19,605 nt of DNA from Scatosoma sp045577595. Lineage in GTDB: Bacteria; Bacillota; Clostridia; Christensenellales; Borkfalkiaceae. The notes under the pieces were generated by a model. It made no database searches, was not told where the DNA came from, and saw only the letters and a list, made by a program, of their open reading frames with translations. Of the stretch, positions 5,260 through 13,089 are shown one piece after another (position 1 is the first letter of the stretch; the number at the start of each line of letters is the position of its first letter). The DNA lies in assembly GCA_045577595.1 (NCBI GenBank), contig JAZNIR010000051.1:1-19605 (forward strand), written 5' to 3'. Both the position numbers and the translations under genes were made by a program.

Positions 5260-6993
5260 TTATTTTTTATAACAGTCGCACGCCGTGCCGTTTCTTAAAA
5301 ATCCCGTATCCGAACATTTTTTGCACGCATATTGCGGGGTTAAATCGCTTTCGCGTATGCCCATTTCAGCGAGCACCGCTTGCCGTTTCGAAAGTAAATT
5401 GGCTTTTTCTTCGGATAAAACGGGCAATTTCGTCGGCTCGTACATTTCCGCTTTCGCCAAAGCAAGTTCCATTTTCGAAAGCGCCGTTTCCAACTCTTTA
5501 AATTGCGCGTTTTTATTCGCTTTCGCCATAAATCCGTCCGCGCGCACTTGCGCCTTTTCACGGAGTAACGCGTAATATCTTTCTCTGTCCGTTTTTGCGT
5601 TCACCGCGTCGATATTTGCGTTTTGGTAGGGCTTTTTCGCAAAATTCGTCGATTTCATATCGCTTTCGTGCGCGGGAATATCCGTCGCCGAAAACACGTT
5701 TTGTTGTTTCCAATCGGATAAAATTTTATTCATATACGGCAGGGGATTTCCGCTCGTTGCGCTCCGCGACGCCGCTTCGAGTATCATCTCGTCGTTGAAA
5801 TTCCAATTCCGCCAAGTAGCGATAAGCGAAAGGGTGGTGGCGTTTTTACGAATTCCCCCGCAAATTTCTTGAATTTTCGAAAACAACTTCAATTCGTCGT
5901 TTTTCCCTTTCAAGTAGCTTTTTACGCTCTCTTTCCCAATCAAGCCGTTTTCAAACAGTTTTTGTAAAAAGCCGTCCATTTCTTCAAACGCACCCCGCTC
6001 CGTTTTCAAACAAAACAGCGCCACGTCCAACAGCGAGCTTTCTTCAAAACCGTACAAACACCATTTTTCCACGTATTCGTCCACGTACGTAGCGGGATTG
6101 CTCACTTTTACGCCCAACTTGCGTGCGATACGGAAAACGAGATTGCTCATATATTCTTTTTGCGTCAAATGCGCGTCGATTTCCGCGCAGTCGGTTTTGC
6201 CTGCGTTATACAGTTCTTCCAACGTCAAATCGAGCGTAGTCATACTTCCGCGTTTTAAATGTTTTGCCGTACAAAGCACGCTTTCTTTGGAAAAACCAAG
6301 CGTTTCCGTCCATTTGCGGAAAAGGGAATAATCCGTTTCGTCTACGGCGCGTTTCACCCCGCCAAGCGCGGTTAACACGGCAAGTAAATCCCCTTCGTGC
6401 ACGTTGTAATTGGAAAGTTCTTTTTCCACCTGTTCGTAGGTGGTAACGCCGTTTCGGATTAACTTTTTCGCCTTATTGAAAACGTACGATGGGGAAACGT
6501 TTTCCTTTTGTTTATGAATGCAGTATTCCACGATTAAAAGGAGCGCTTGCGGTTGCATCGCCGTTTCTTCTAAAAAGCGCATATAATGTAAGTACTCGCC
6601 GGCGGAAACGAATTTTCCCACTTTTTGCATTTGCCGTTGCAATTCCTTGTTGAAATCGGCATACCGTTCGTAACGCACCTTTTTCGGGCGTCCAACAGCG
6701 GATTTTACGGGCAAATATTGTACGGCGAAAGGGGAACGGGAAACGATTTGCACCAAATCGTAATCTTCCCAAAAGGCAAACGCTTTTTCCACGTCCGCTT
6801 CCGTGCATTTTAACACTTCCGCCATAGATTTCAAGCCGAATTCGGCGTTAGAACTACCGCACAAATACAAGCCGTAAAGATATACTTTTACGGCAAACCC
6901 GTCCGCTTCGGGCAAATACTTGGTGATAAATTTATTTTCGACGGTAATTTGGGAATTGCCGTCGCAATCTTTGGAAAAAGAACAAAACGCCAT
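5260..6993 (-). CDS. DnaD-like primosome protein fused to the DnaC/DnaI-type N-terminal zinc domain
   Basis: 577 aa, long for a DnaD protein. Residues ~1-110 look like the DnaD N-terminal winged-helix region. Two DnaD/DnaB2-like C-terminal repeats follow: ~130-200 (ending SYVFNKAKKLIRNGVTT) and ~365-430 (ending PLPYMNKILSDWKQQNV, the YxxxIxxW signature). Residues ~462-577 match the N-terminal domain of DnaC/DnaI helicase loaders: a coiled-coil-like stretch starting DRERYYALLREK, then a zinc-type site C557-X2-C560-DTG-X9-C572-X-C574. The protein stops right there, without the Walker A ATPase domain that normally follows, and none is encoded in the 160 bp before tRNA-Ser. DnaD proteins act in replication initiation and helicase loading. 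The SD is GGGAG, 9 nt before the ATG. Confidence 0.85.
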   Translation of the reverse strand: MAFCSFSKDCDGNSQITVENKFITKYLPEADGFAVKVYLYGLYLCGSSNAEFGLKSMAEVLKCTEADVEKAFAFWEDYDLVQIVSRSPFAVQYLPVKSAVGRPKKVRYERYADFNKELQRQMQKVGKFVSAGEYLHYMRFLEETAMQPQALLLIVEYCIHKQKENVSPSYVFNKAKKLIRNGVTTYEQVEKELSNYNVHEGDLLAVLTALGGVKRAVDETDYSLFRKWTETLGFSKESVLCTAKHLKRGSMTTLDLTLEELYNAGKTDCAEIDAHLTQKEYMSNLVFRIARKLGVKVSNPATYVDEYVEKWCLYGFEESSLLDVALFCLKTERGAFEEMDGFLQKLFENGLIGKESVKSYLKGKNDELKLFSKIQEICGGIRKNATTLSLIATWRNWNFNDEMILEAASRSATSGNPLPYMNKILSDWKQQNVFSATDIPAHESDMKSTNFAKKPYQNANIDAVNAKTDRERYYALLREKAQVRADGFMAKANKNAQFKELETALSKMELALAKAEMYEPTKLPVLSEEKANLLSKRQAVLAEMGIRESDLTPQYACKKCSDTGFLRNGTACDCYKK

Positions 6994-7035
6994 TTTCGTT
7001 TTCTCCCTTAAAAAATTTTGCTTAAAAAGCGTAGT

Positions 7036-7054
7036 TAATTGTTGTAAACAATTA
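7036..7054. promoter_or_regulatory. 19-bp dyad upstream of the DnaD-like gene
   Basis: TAATTGTT-GTA-AACAATTA, a perfect 8-bp inverted repeat with a 3-bp centre, 42 bp upstream of the DnaD-like start codon. It may be an operator. No clear -35/-10 pair for the minus strand could be placed around it. Confidence 0.4.
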
Positions 7055-7136
7055 GCGGATTTTCGTCGGTTTTATCGAAAAGTAAAAAAACCGTCCTATA
7101 AATCAAGAAAATTTTTCTTCTTCCTTTCCGCTTTTG

Positions 7137-7165
7137 TTGATTTCTCGAAAGAAATAGTGTATAAT
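7137..7165 (+). promoter_or_regulatory. Promoter of the long plus-strand gene run
   Basis: -35 TTGATT (7137-7142), 17-bp spacer, perfect -10 TATAAT (7160-7165). Start near 7172, giving a leader of about 108 nt before the hydrolase-like gene. No riboswitch was recognised in that leader. It is the only clear promoter upstream of the genes up to at least the UPF0210 gene. Confidence 0.75.
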
Positions 7166-7279
7166 AAAATAGTATAAATATCCGCTCCAAGCAGGTGCGT
7201 GAAATTATTATACACTTTTTGCAAGCGAAAAGCAACTTCTTTTATCGCGCATTTTGCGAAAAACGAAAAAAAGGTAATT

Positions 7280-8980
7280 ATGATAGTCAGCGCAATTTCT
7301 TTATGGAAAAAATTTAATATGGACACCCCTTTATCCCCCAGCGAGTGGGATATCGACGAACAAGGGGAACTTCGCCGTAGTAGCGTATCCTTTTCAGGAC
7401 ACCAATCGACGGACGGTAGCGTCCGTATCTACGGCAGATTTTTGCGTTCGAAATCGGCGGGCGTAAAGCCTACGGTATTGTTATTGCCCGACGCGGGATA
7501 TTCGGTGGACGAAGAGTTGATGCGTTACTTCACCGACAAAGGCTACGCGGTGCTTATGATAGATTATTCGGGCAAAATGGAAAAGGGTGGTACGACGAAA
7601 GGATATACGGTGTACCCGCCGTCTTTGGAATACGGCAACTATCTTTCCGCGCGCGGTTTGTACGATATGGACGACTTGCTTGCGGAAGAAACCACTTGGT
7701 TCGAATGGCTGTACGTGGCGCGCTTTGCCGTAAAATATTTACAATCGCGCGAAGACGTGGGCAATATCGGCGTGGTGGGCGTGCGCACGGGCGGGGCGCT
7801 CGCTTGGCAGTTGATGCTTTCTCCCGACGTGAAATGCGCAGTACCCGTCAACGCGGTGGGTTGGCGCTCCTTCTCGTCCGTTGCGAAATTTAGCGACGAC
7901 GTCGCGCATAATTTAAGCGACGATACGCACCGTTATATCGCGGCGGTAGAGGCGCAATCGTATGCGCCGTCGATAAAAAATCCCGTATTGATGCTTTGTT
8001 CGTTGCACGATTCTTCCTTTGATTGCGACAGAGCGTACGACACCTATTCGCGAATTGGCAACCGCGACGGTAATGCTATCGTGTATTCGGGGGAAAGCGG
8101 GGCTTGTATCGGGCAAGAAGGCTTGCACGATTTAGATTTATTCTTGGAAAAGAATTTAAAGGGTAGGCAAATTTACATTCCCGAAACGCTGAATATTACG
8201 GCGAAAGAAACGCCCGACGGCTTGGAAGTTCGCGTGGAATTCGACGAAGAAGGTTTGCTGGACGAAGCGGGGATTTATTACGCCGAAGCGGACGTGCGTA
8301 CGAAGTGCGCCTATCGCGATTGGCGAAAGGTTTGCCAAGTTAGCGGAAAAGAAGTTAAAAATCATAAATTAGAATACGTCGTTAAAAAGTTTGCGGGCGC
8401 AACGGCGGGGTTTGTGTACGCGTACGCCAAATATTTCAACGGTTTTTACGTCGTTTCGAAAATCTCGGGCAAACGGTACGCCAAATCGAACGCAAACGCC
8501 GTCAAGGGTAGAATGCTTTTTGCCGGCAACGAAAACGATTGTTTCGGCGTAGCCGATTATAAAGAATATTCCGTCGGCGGAATTTTTCTCGAACGGGAAG
8601 CCGTGCCGAAAATGGTAAAAGGGTACGGCGGGATTCAAGGCGTATTCTCGGTGGGTGGTATTAAAACGTATAAAATCAGCTCGCCTATGTACGTAGCGGA
8701 AGAAAACGCGCTCCTTGCATTCGACGTGTATTTCGATAAAGACGATACGCTCTACGTATCCGTCGAAGTGGGCGAAATGTCGCGAGAGAGCGAACGGTTT
8801 ATTTGCGCTGTGGAAATTAAAGGCGGTGGCAAATGGAAACGCACGGTGTTAAAAGCGTCCGATTTCAAAGGTGAAAATTGTGGCAAACCGTTACAAAACT
8901 ATTTGGAAGGTAGAGCGCTGGTGTTCGACTGCGAACGGGAAGATACTAAATTTGCCGTTCGGAATATCCTTTGGTTGTAA
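7280..8980 (+). CDS. Alpha/beta-hydrolase-like protein with Arg at the nucleophile position and a C-terminal beta-sandwich-like region
   Basis: 566 aa. The N-terminal ~290 residues follow the dienelactone-hydrolase/acetyl-xylan-esterase type fold: TVLLLPDAGYSVDEE, YAVLMIDYSGK, then the nucleophile elbow GVVGVRTGGALAW. Where G-x-Ser-x-G is expected it reads G-V-Arg169-T-G, so the serine is missing. Candidate acid (LCSLHDSSFD) and histidine (GLHDLDLF) positions remain. Residues ~290-440 contain beta-rich sequence, and ~440-566 end in a jelly-roll-like region closing with FAVRNILWL, as in some carbohydrate-binding modules. There is no signal peptide. The start at 7280 is preceded by AAGGT, 5 nt upstream; an in-frame ATG at 7319 is an alternative. 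First gene of the run. Possibly a pseudoenzyme; substrate unknown. Confidence 0.72.
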   Translation: MIVSAISLWKKFNMDTPLSPSEWDIDEQGELRRSSVSFSGHQSTDGSVRIYGRFLRSKSAGVKPTVLLLPDAGYSVDEELMRYFTDKGYAVLMIDYSGKMEKGGTTKGYTVYPPSLEYGNYLSARGLYDMDDLLAEETTWFEWLYVARFAVKYLQSREDVGNIGVVGVRTGGALAWQLMLSPDVKCAVPVNAVGWRSFSSVAKFSDDVAHNLSDDTHRYIAAVEAQSYAPSIKNPVLMLCSLHDSSFDCDRAYDTYSRIGNRDGNAIVYSGESGACIGQEGLHDLDLFLEKNLKGRQIYIPETLNITAKETPDGLEVRVEFDEEGLLDEAGIYYAEADVRTKCAYRDWRKVCQVSGKEVKNHKLEYVVKKFAGATAGFVYAYAKYFNGFYVVSKISGKRYAKSNANAVKGRMLFAGNENDCFGVADYKEYSVGGIFLEREAVPKMVKGYGGIQGVFSVGGIKTYKISSPMYVAEENALLAFDVYFDKDDTLYVSVEVGEMSRESERFICAVEIKGGGKWKRTVLKASDFKGENCGKPLQNYLEGRALVFDCEREDTKFAVRNILWL

Positions 8981-8991
8981 AGGTGGGTGGT

Positions 8992-9186
8992 ATGTACGAA
9001 ATCGGCGATATACTTACGCTTAAAAAACAACATCCTTGCGGGGGAAAAACGTGGCAAGTGGCGCGCGTAGGCGCGGATATAAAATTGCAGTGTAAAACGT
9101 GCGGAAAGTACGTCAACGTAATGCGCGACGATTTAAAAAAGCGCGTAAAATCGGTGGACAAGGCTGTACAAGGAGCGAATGAATGA
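8992..9186 (+). CDS. DUF951 family small protein
   Basis: 64 aa. The pattern MYEIGDILTLKKQHPCGGKTWQVARVGADIKL-X-C-X2-C-G is diagnostic of DUF951 (YyzM-like), a small Firmicutes family with a PHPCG motif and a CX2C pair (KTCGK), possibly metal- or nucleic-acid-binding. The function is unknown. The start at ATG 8992 follows GGTGGGTGG. It begins 11 nt after the hydrolase-like gene, and its stop overlaps the signal peptidase start (ATGA at 9183-9186), implying translational coupling. Confidence 0.9.
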   Translation: MYEIGDILTLKKQHPCGGKTWQVARVGADIKLQCKTCGKYVNVMRDDLKKRVKSVDKAVQGANE

Positions 9187-9845
9187 AACGAGAAGGGCTG
9201 GGCGGTGAAATGCTCGGGGACAATAGAGAAAAAAAATCGGACAATTTATTTTGGACGGTTGTTTTCGTCGTTATCCTTTTGTTTTTCTCTTTTTTTGCGG
9301 TTCGCGTTTACGTTTCCAAGCATTTCAGCGGGGTGGTCGTCAACGGTACGTCTATGGATAAAACGTTATACGACGGCGAACGGTTGATTATGCGTTACAC
9401 CGACGAAAACCATAAAGCGGAGCGTGGCGATATAATTATCGTGTACGTAGGCGATTACGAAGAATGTTCGTCGGTAAAAGGCGGACATCTTATAAAACGG
9501 CTGATTGCAACGGAAGGGGATAGGCTGTATTGCGAGAACGGGCAAGTGTACGTCCAATACGCGGGCACGTCGGAATACGTCGCCCTTTACGAACCGTACG
9601 CCTATTACGGGGAAAATAACGGCTATAAAATGCAATACGATTTCGACACGTACGTAGTCGGCGCGGGGGAAGTGTTCTTTTTAGGCGACAACCGTAGCGC
9701 TGACGGTAGCAGTATGGACAGTCGTTATCAAGAAGGCAAATCGCATCTTCAAAACGCATTGTATAAAGAGAGCGACATTATCGGGTATATCCCGAATTGG
9801 GCGCTTAAACATCAAAATTTTTTATCCAAACTTCCGATTTGGTAA
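9183..9845 (+). CDS. lepB: Signal peptidase I
   Basis: 220 aa. Residues ~21-45 form a single N-terminal transmembrane anchor, with the catalytic domain outside. The nucleophile is Ser57 in NGTSMDKTL and the general base Lys105 in GHLIKRLIATEGD; the GDNRSADGSSMDSR box lies near residue 180. Signal peptidase I cleaves signal peptides from exported preproteins by a Ser/Lys dyad. The usual Pro of the SMxPTL box is Lys here, a mild deviation. There is an insert rich in Tyr (YVALYEPYAYYGENNGY) between the Lys and GDNR boxes. AGGAG precedes the start, which overlaps DUF951 by 4 nt. Confidence 0.95.
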   Translation: MKREGLGGEMLGDNREKKSDNLFWTVVFVVILLFFSFFAVRVYVSKHFSGVVVNGTSMDKTLYDGERLIMRYTDENHKAERGDIIIVYVGDYEECSSVKGGHLIKRLIATEGDRLYCENGQVYVQYAGTSEYVALYEPYAYYGENNGYKMQYDFDTYVVGAGEVFFLGDNRSADGSSMDSRYQEGKSHLQNALYKESDIIGYIPNWALKHQNFLSKLPIW

Positions 9846-9881
9846 GATTATAAAAAAGAAAACGATTGAAAGGAGAATTAT

Positions 9882-10736
9882 ATGAAAATTCGTATCACGT
9901 CCGACAGCACTTGCGATTTAGGACATTTAGTAGAAGAAAACAACGTAGGGATTTTGCCTTTGCAAGTTAATTTAGACGCCGAATCCTATCACGACGGCGT
10001 GGATATCACCCCGCAAGACATTTTTGATTTTGTAAAGCGCACGAAAATATTGCCCAAAACCAGCGCGCCGAGCATTGGCGAATACGAAGAATTTTTCGCT
10101 ACGCAGTTAGAGAACAACGATTACGTGCTCCACTTTAACATTTCGTCCAAAAGTTCGGGTTCGCACAATATGGCGGTGCAAGCAAGCCACGCGTTTAACG
10201 GCAAAGTGCGGGTAATTGATTCGCGCGCGCTTTCTTCGGGACAAGGCTTGTTGGTTATGAAAGCGGTGGATTTATTAAACGAAGGCAAAACGATAGACGA
10301 AATTGAAGACGCGGTAAACGAAATCCGTCATCACGTCAACACGTCGTTCGTCCCCGACAGCTTGGATTATTTATTCAAAGGGGGCAGAGTTTCGCGTATG
10401 CAACTTTACGGCGCGAATTTATTAAAAATACATCCTAAAATCGTAATGAAAGAAGGGCAACTCGTACAAGGCGGAAGATATCGTGGGGATATGATGAAAT
10501 GTATTGATAGATACGTCGACGATTTATACGCGGAATATCCCAAGTACGACAAAACGCGCTGTTTCGTTACCCATTCTTCGGCGGATAGAGAACTTGTGGA
10601 ATTTGCCAAAGAAAAGGTGCAAAAACTCTTTAATTTCGACGAAGTAATCGAAACGGTGGCAGGCTCTATCGTAACCAGCCATTGCGGAAGAAACACACTC
10701 GGCGTACTGTTCGTGTACGAACAAGACGGCGAATAA
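9882..10736 (+). CDS. DegV family fatty-acid-binding protein (FakB-like)
   Basis: 284 aa, standard family length. The N-terminus KIRITSDSTCDL, the TSAPSIGEYEEFF segment, SSKSSGSHN (the family's SSGLSGT position) and VIDSRALSSGQGLLV are DegV signatures; the C-terminal half holds YLFKGGRVSRM and LLKIHPKIVMKEGQ. DegV/FakB proteins bind a single fatty acid and present it to the kinase FakA for phosphorylation, feeding exogenous fatty acids into phospholipid synthesis. FakA is not in this window. The protein is cytoplasmic, with no signal sequence. A strong SD (AAAGGAG) precedes the ATG. It lies 36 nt after lepB with no terminator between them. Confidence 0.93.
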   Translation: MKIRITSDSTCDLGHLVEENNVGILPLQVNLDAESYHDGVDITPQDIFDFVKRTKILPKTSAPSIGEYEEFFATQLENNDYVLHFNISSKSSGSHNMAVQASHAFNGKVRVIDSRALSSGQGLLVMKAVDLLNEGKTIDEIEDAVNEIRHHVNTSFVPDSLDYLFKGGRVSRMQLYGANLLKIHPKIVMKEGQLVQGGRYRGDMMKCIDRYVDDLYAEYPKYDKTRCFVTHSSADRELVEFAKEKVQKLFNFDEVIETVAGSIVTSHCGRNTLGVLFVYEQDGE

Positions 10737-10753
10737 TTGTTTGGAGACAAGGT

Positions 10754-11359
10754 ATGATTTGTGTATATAACGACGCCGATTTCTTGTCGGCATACCAACA
10801 AAAACGTAAATATTTTTGGATATTTATCGGTGTTACGGCGTTTTATTTGGCGTTTTGTATCGGTTGGCTCGTATATTTTATCGGGCTTCCGTATATCGCG
10901 TCGAAAACGTTGCCAAAAGCTTGCGTGTACGTTTCGTCGGCGTTATACGTGGCTTTTTCTTGCGTGTTCTTATCTATCAAATACGGGCGGGTGCGGAAAT
11001 ATTATAAAATGCTCTCGTACGTAAGTAGCGGTATGAAAATGACGGAAGAAAATTATTTTTACTGTTTCCGCGAAAAGAGCTTGCAAAAAGACAATATCGA
11101 CGTTTCCGCGTGCGTGTTTGAAACGTGGAGCAAGAAAAAACAAGAATGGCTGGAACGGGAAGTATATTTCGACAGCGAAAAACCGTTGCCCGATTTTAGC
11201 GAAGGGGATTTGGTTCGGTATATCACGCAAAGCAACTTTATCGTGCAATACGAAATCGTGCAAAAACACGCGTTAGAATTTGAAGAAGAAGAGTACGAAG
11301 ACGAAGAAACGGGAGAAACGGAGAATACGGAAGAAAACGCACAAGGAGAAGAAGAATGA
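10754..11359 (+). CDS. Unknown two-helix membrane protein with an acidic tail
   Basis: 201 aa; I do not recognise the family. The start at ATG 10754 is chosen because GGAG lies 7 nt upstream; earlier in-frame codons overlap degV. Residues ~22-45 and ~55-75 are two membrane segments, preceded by the basic QQKRKYF and separated by a short loop. A cytosolic-looking domain (~85-175) follows, containing SEGDLVRYITQSNFIVQYEIV, and the last ~25 residues are almost all Glu, Asp, Thr, Gly and Asn. Both termini are probably inside. The stop overlaps the ACT gene start by 4 nt, so the two proteins are likely made together. Function unknown. Confidence 0.8.
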   Translation: MICVYNDADFLSAYQQKRKYFWIFIGVTAFYLAFCIGWLVYFIGLPYIASKTLPKACVYVSSALYVAFSCVFLSIKYGRVRKYYKMLSYVSSGMKMTEENYFYCFREKSLQKDNIDVSACVFETWSKKKQEWLEREVYFDSEKPLPDFSEGDLVRYITQSNFIVQYEIVQKHALEFEEEEYEDEETGETENTEENAQGEEE

Positions 11360-11625
11360 AAGCGGTTGTAACGGTAACGGGCAAAGATAAAAAAGGCATT
11401 ATTGCAAAAGTAAGTTCGTTTTTGGCGGACAAGGGCGCGAATATCGAAGATATATCCCAAACGATTTTAGGGGAATATTTCGCAATGATTATGATAGCGG
11501 ACGTTACGGACGCGAAACAAGAACTGTCCGCGCTTGCCAAAGAATGTAACGAATTCGGCAAACAAATCGGTATGGCGATTTATATGCAACACGAAGATAT
11601 TTTCAACGCGATGCACAACGTTTAA
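11356..11625 (+). CDS. ACT domain protein, UPF0237 family
   Basis: 89 aa, a single ACT domain: AVVTVTGKDKKGIIAKVSSFLADKGANI, with the DxxGI turn that binds small ligands in ACT domains. UPF0237 proteins are stand-alone ACT domains encoded directly before UPF0210 proteins in many Firmicutes, as here (25 nt gap). A regulatory or ligand-sensing role for the neighbour is inferred, not shown. SD AAGGAG lies 7 nt before the ATG, within the end of the upstream gene. Confidence 0.92.
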   Translation: MKAVVTVTGKDKKGIIAKVSSFLADKGANIEDISQTILGEYFAMIMIADVTDAKQELSALAKECNEFGKQIGMAIYMQHEDIFNAMHNV

Positions 11626-11650
11626 AACGGTAAGAAAGGACGGTTAGAAT

Positions 11651-13006
11651 ATGTTCACGAGTAAAGACGTTTTAGAAACGATTGCAATGGTAGAAAAAGA
11701 ACATCTCGATATCCGCACGATTACGATGGGGATATCGTTGCTCACTTGCATACGCGACAGCGCGGAAGAAACGGCGAATAAGGTGTACGATATCGTTTGT
11801 AAAAAAGCGGAAAATATCGTTAAAACCGCCGAAACGCTTTCGGGCGAATTCGGCATACCTATCGTCAATAAACGGGTTTCGGTAACCCCCGTGTCGCTAA
11901 TTACGGCAAATTTCCCTAATAAAGCGCCACTTATAGGTAAGGCGCTCGACGACGCGGCGAAAACGCTGGGAATTGATTTTCTCGGCGGGTATTCGGCGCT
12001 CGTACAAAAATCGACGGCGGATTACGAACGCATTTTCATTCGTACGATTCCCGAAGTTTTGGCAACGACCGACCGCCTTTGCGCGTCCGTCAACGTCGGT
12101 TCGACGAAAACGGGTATCAATATGGAAGCGGTAAAAATGCTCGGCGAAGTGTTCAAAGAATGTGCGGAGCTCACCAAAGACAAAGACGGTATCGGCGCGG
12201 CGAAACTCGTCGCCTTTTGTAACGCAGTGGAAGACAACCCGTTTATGGCGGGCGCGTTTCACGGCGTAGGCGAGGCGGACACCGTTATTAACGTCGGCGT
12301 ATCAGGGCCAGGCGTTGTCAAACACGCGCTCGAACAAATCCCCAGCGCCGATTTAACGGAAGTAGCGGAAATGATAAAACGCACGGCGTTCAAAATTACG
12401 CGCGCGGGACAACTCGTGGCGAAAGAAGCAGCGAAACGCTTACACGCGCAGTTTGGCATCGTCGACTTATCGCTTGCGCCCACGCCCGCAATGGGGGATT
12501 CGGTGGCGCACATTTTAGAAGAAATCGGCATTGAAACGGTAGGCGGACACGGCACGACGGCAGCGCTCGCTATGCTCAACGACGCGGTGAAAAAGGGTGG
12601 CGTTATGGCGTCGTCGCGGGTTGGCGGACTTTCGGGCGCGTTTATTCCCGTTTCGGAAGATATCGGTATGATAAACGCAGCGGAAAAAGGCGCGATTACA
12701 TTGGATAAGTTGGAAGCAATGACGTGCGTTTGTAGCGTCGGCTTGGATATGATAGCCATTCCCGGCGACACGCCCGCCACCACCATTTCGGCTATGATAG
12801 CGGACGAAGCGGCAATCGGTATGATAAATAATAAAACGACGGCGGTGCGCATTATCCCCGCTATCGGCAAAAAGGTAGGCGACGAAGTATCGTTCGGCGG
12901 GTTGCTTGGCAGAGCGCCGATTATGCCCGTTCACCCTTGCGATTCGTCGAAAATCATCAATCGCGGTGGGAATATCCCCGCGCCTATCCACAGTTTCAAA
13001 AACTGA
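11651..13006 (+). CDS. UPF0210 (PFL-like, DUF711) family protein
   Basis: 451 aa, full family length. Begins VLETIAMVEKEHLDIRTITMGISL; conserved blocks include NVGSTKTGINMEAV, NPFMAGAFHGVGEAD, VSGPGVVKHALE, LAPTPAMGDSVAHILEEIG and GGLLGRAPIMPVH. The fold is related to pyruvate formate-lyase-type barrels, but no conventional C-terminal glycyl-radical motif is visible; enzymatic activity is unknown. It is always found with the ACT-domain partner seen just upstream. AAAGGA lies 10 nt before the ATG. After the stop come 83 nt with only a weak 5-bp hairpin. Confidence 0.93.
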   Translation: MFTSKDVLETIAMVEKEHLDIRTITMGISLLTCIRDSAEETANKVYDIVCKKAENIVKTAETLSGEFGIPIVNKRVSVTPVSLITANFPNKAPLIGKALDDAAKTLGIDFLGGYSALVQKSTADYERIFIRTIPEVLATTDRLCASVNVGSTKTGINMEAVKMLGEVFKECAELTKDKDGIGAAKLVAFCNAVEDNPFMAGAFHGVGEADTVINVGVSGPGVVKHALEQIPSADLTEVAEMIKRTAFKITRAGQLVAKEAAKRLHAQFGIVDLSLAPTPAMGDSVAHILEEIGIETVGGHGTTAALAMLNDAVKKGGVMASSRVGGLSGAFIPVSEDIGMINAAEKGAITLDKLEAMTCVCSVGLDMIAIPGDTPATTISAMIADEAAIGMINNKTTAVRIIPAIGKKVGDEVSFGGLLGRAPIMPVHPCDSSKIINRGGNIPAPIHSFKN

Positions 13007-13089
13007 TAAAAGCAAAAAAATCGGCGCGTACGTAGCGTGTACGAGCCACCCACGTATAAAACGAATAAAAAAGAGAGTATAAAAAAGTT

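Noticed and set aside
13020..13062. Terminator or promoter between the UPF0210 gene and pepF
   Set aside because: Only a 5-bp CGTAC/GTACG stem without a T run, and no -35/-10 pair; the boundary of the transcript remains open.
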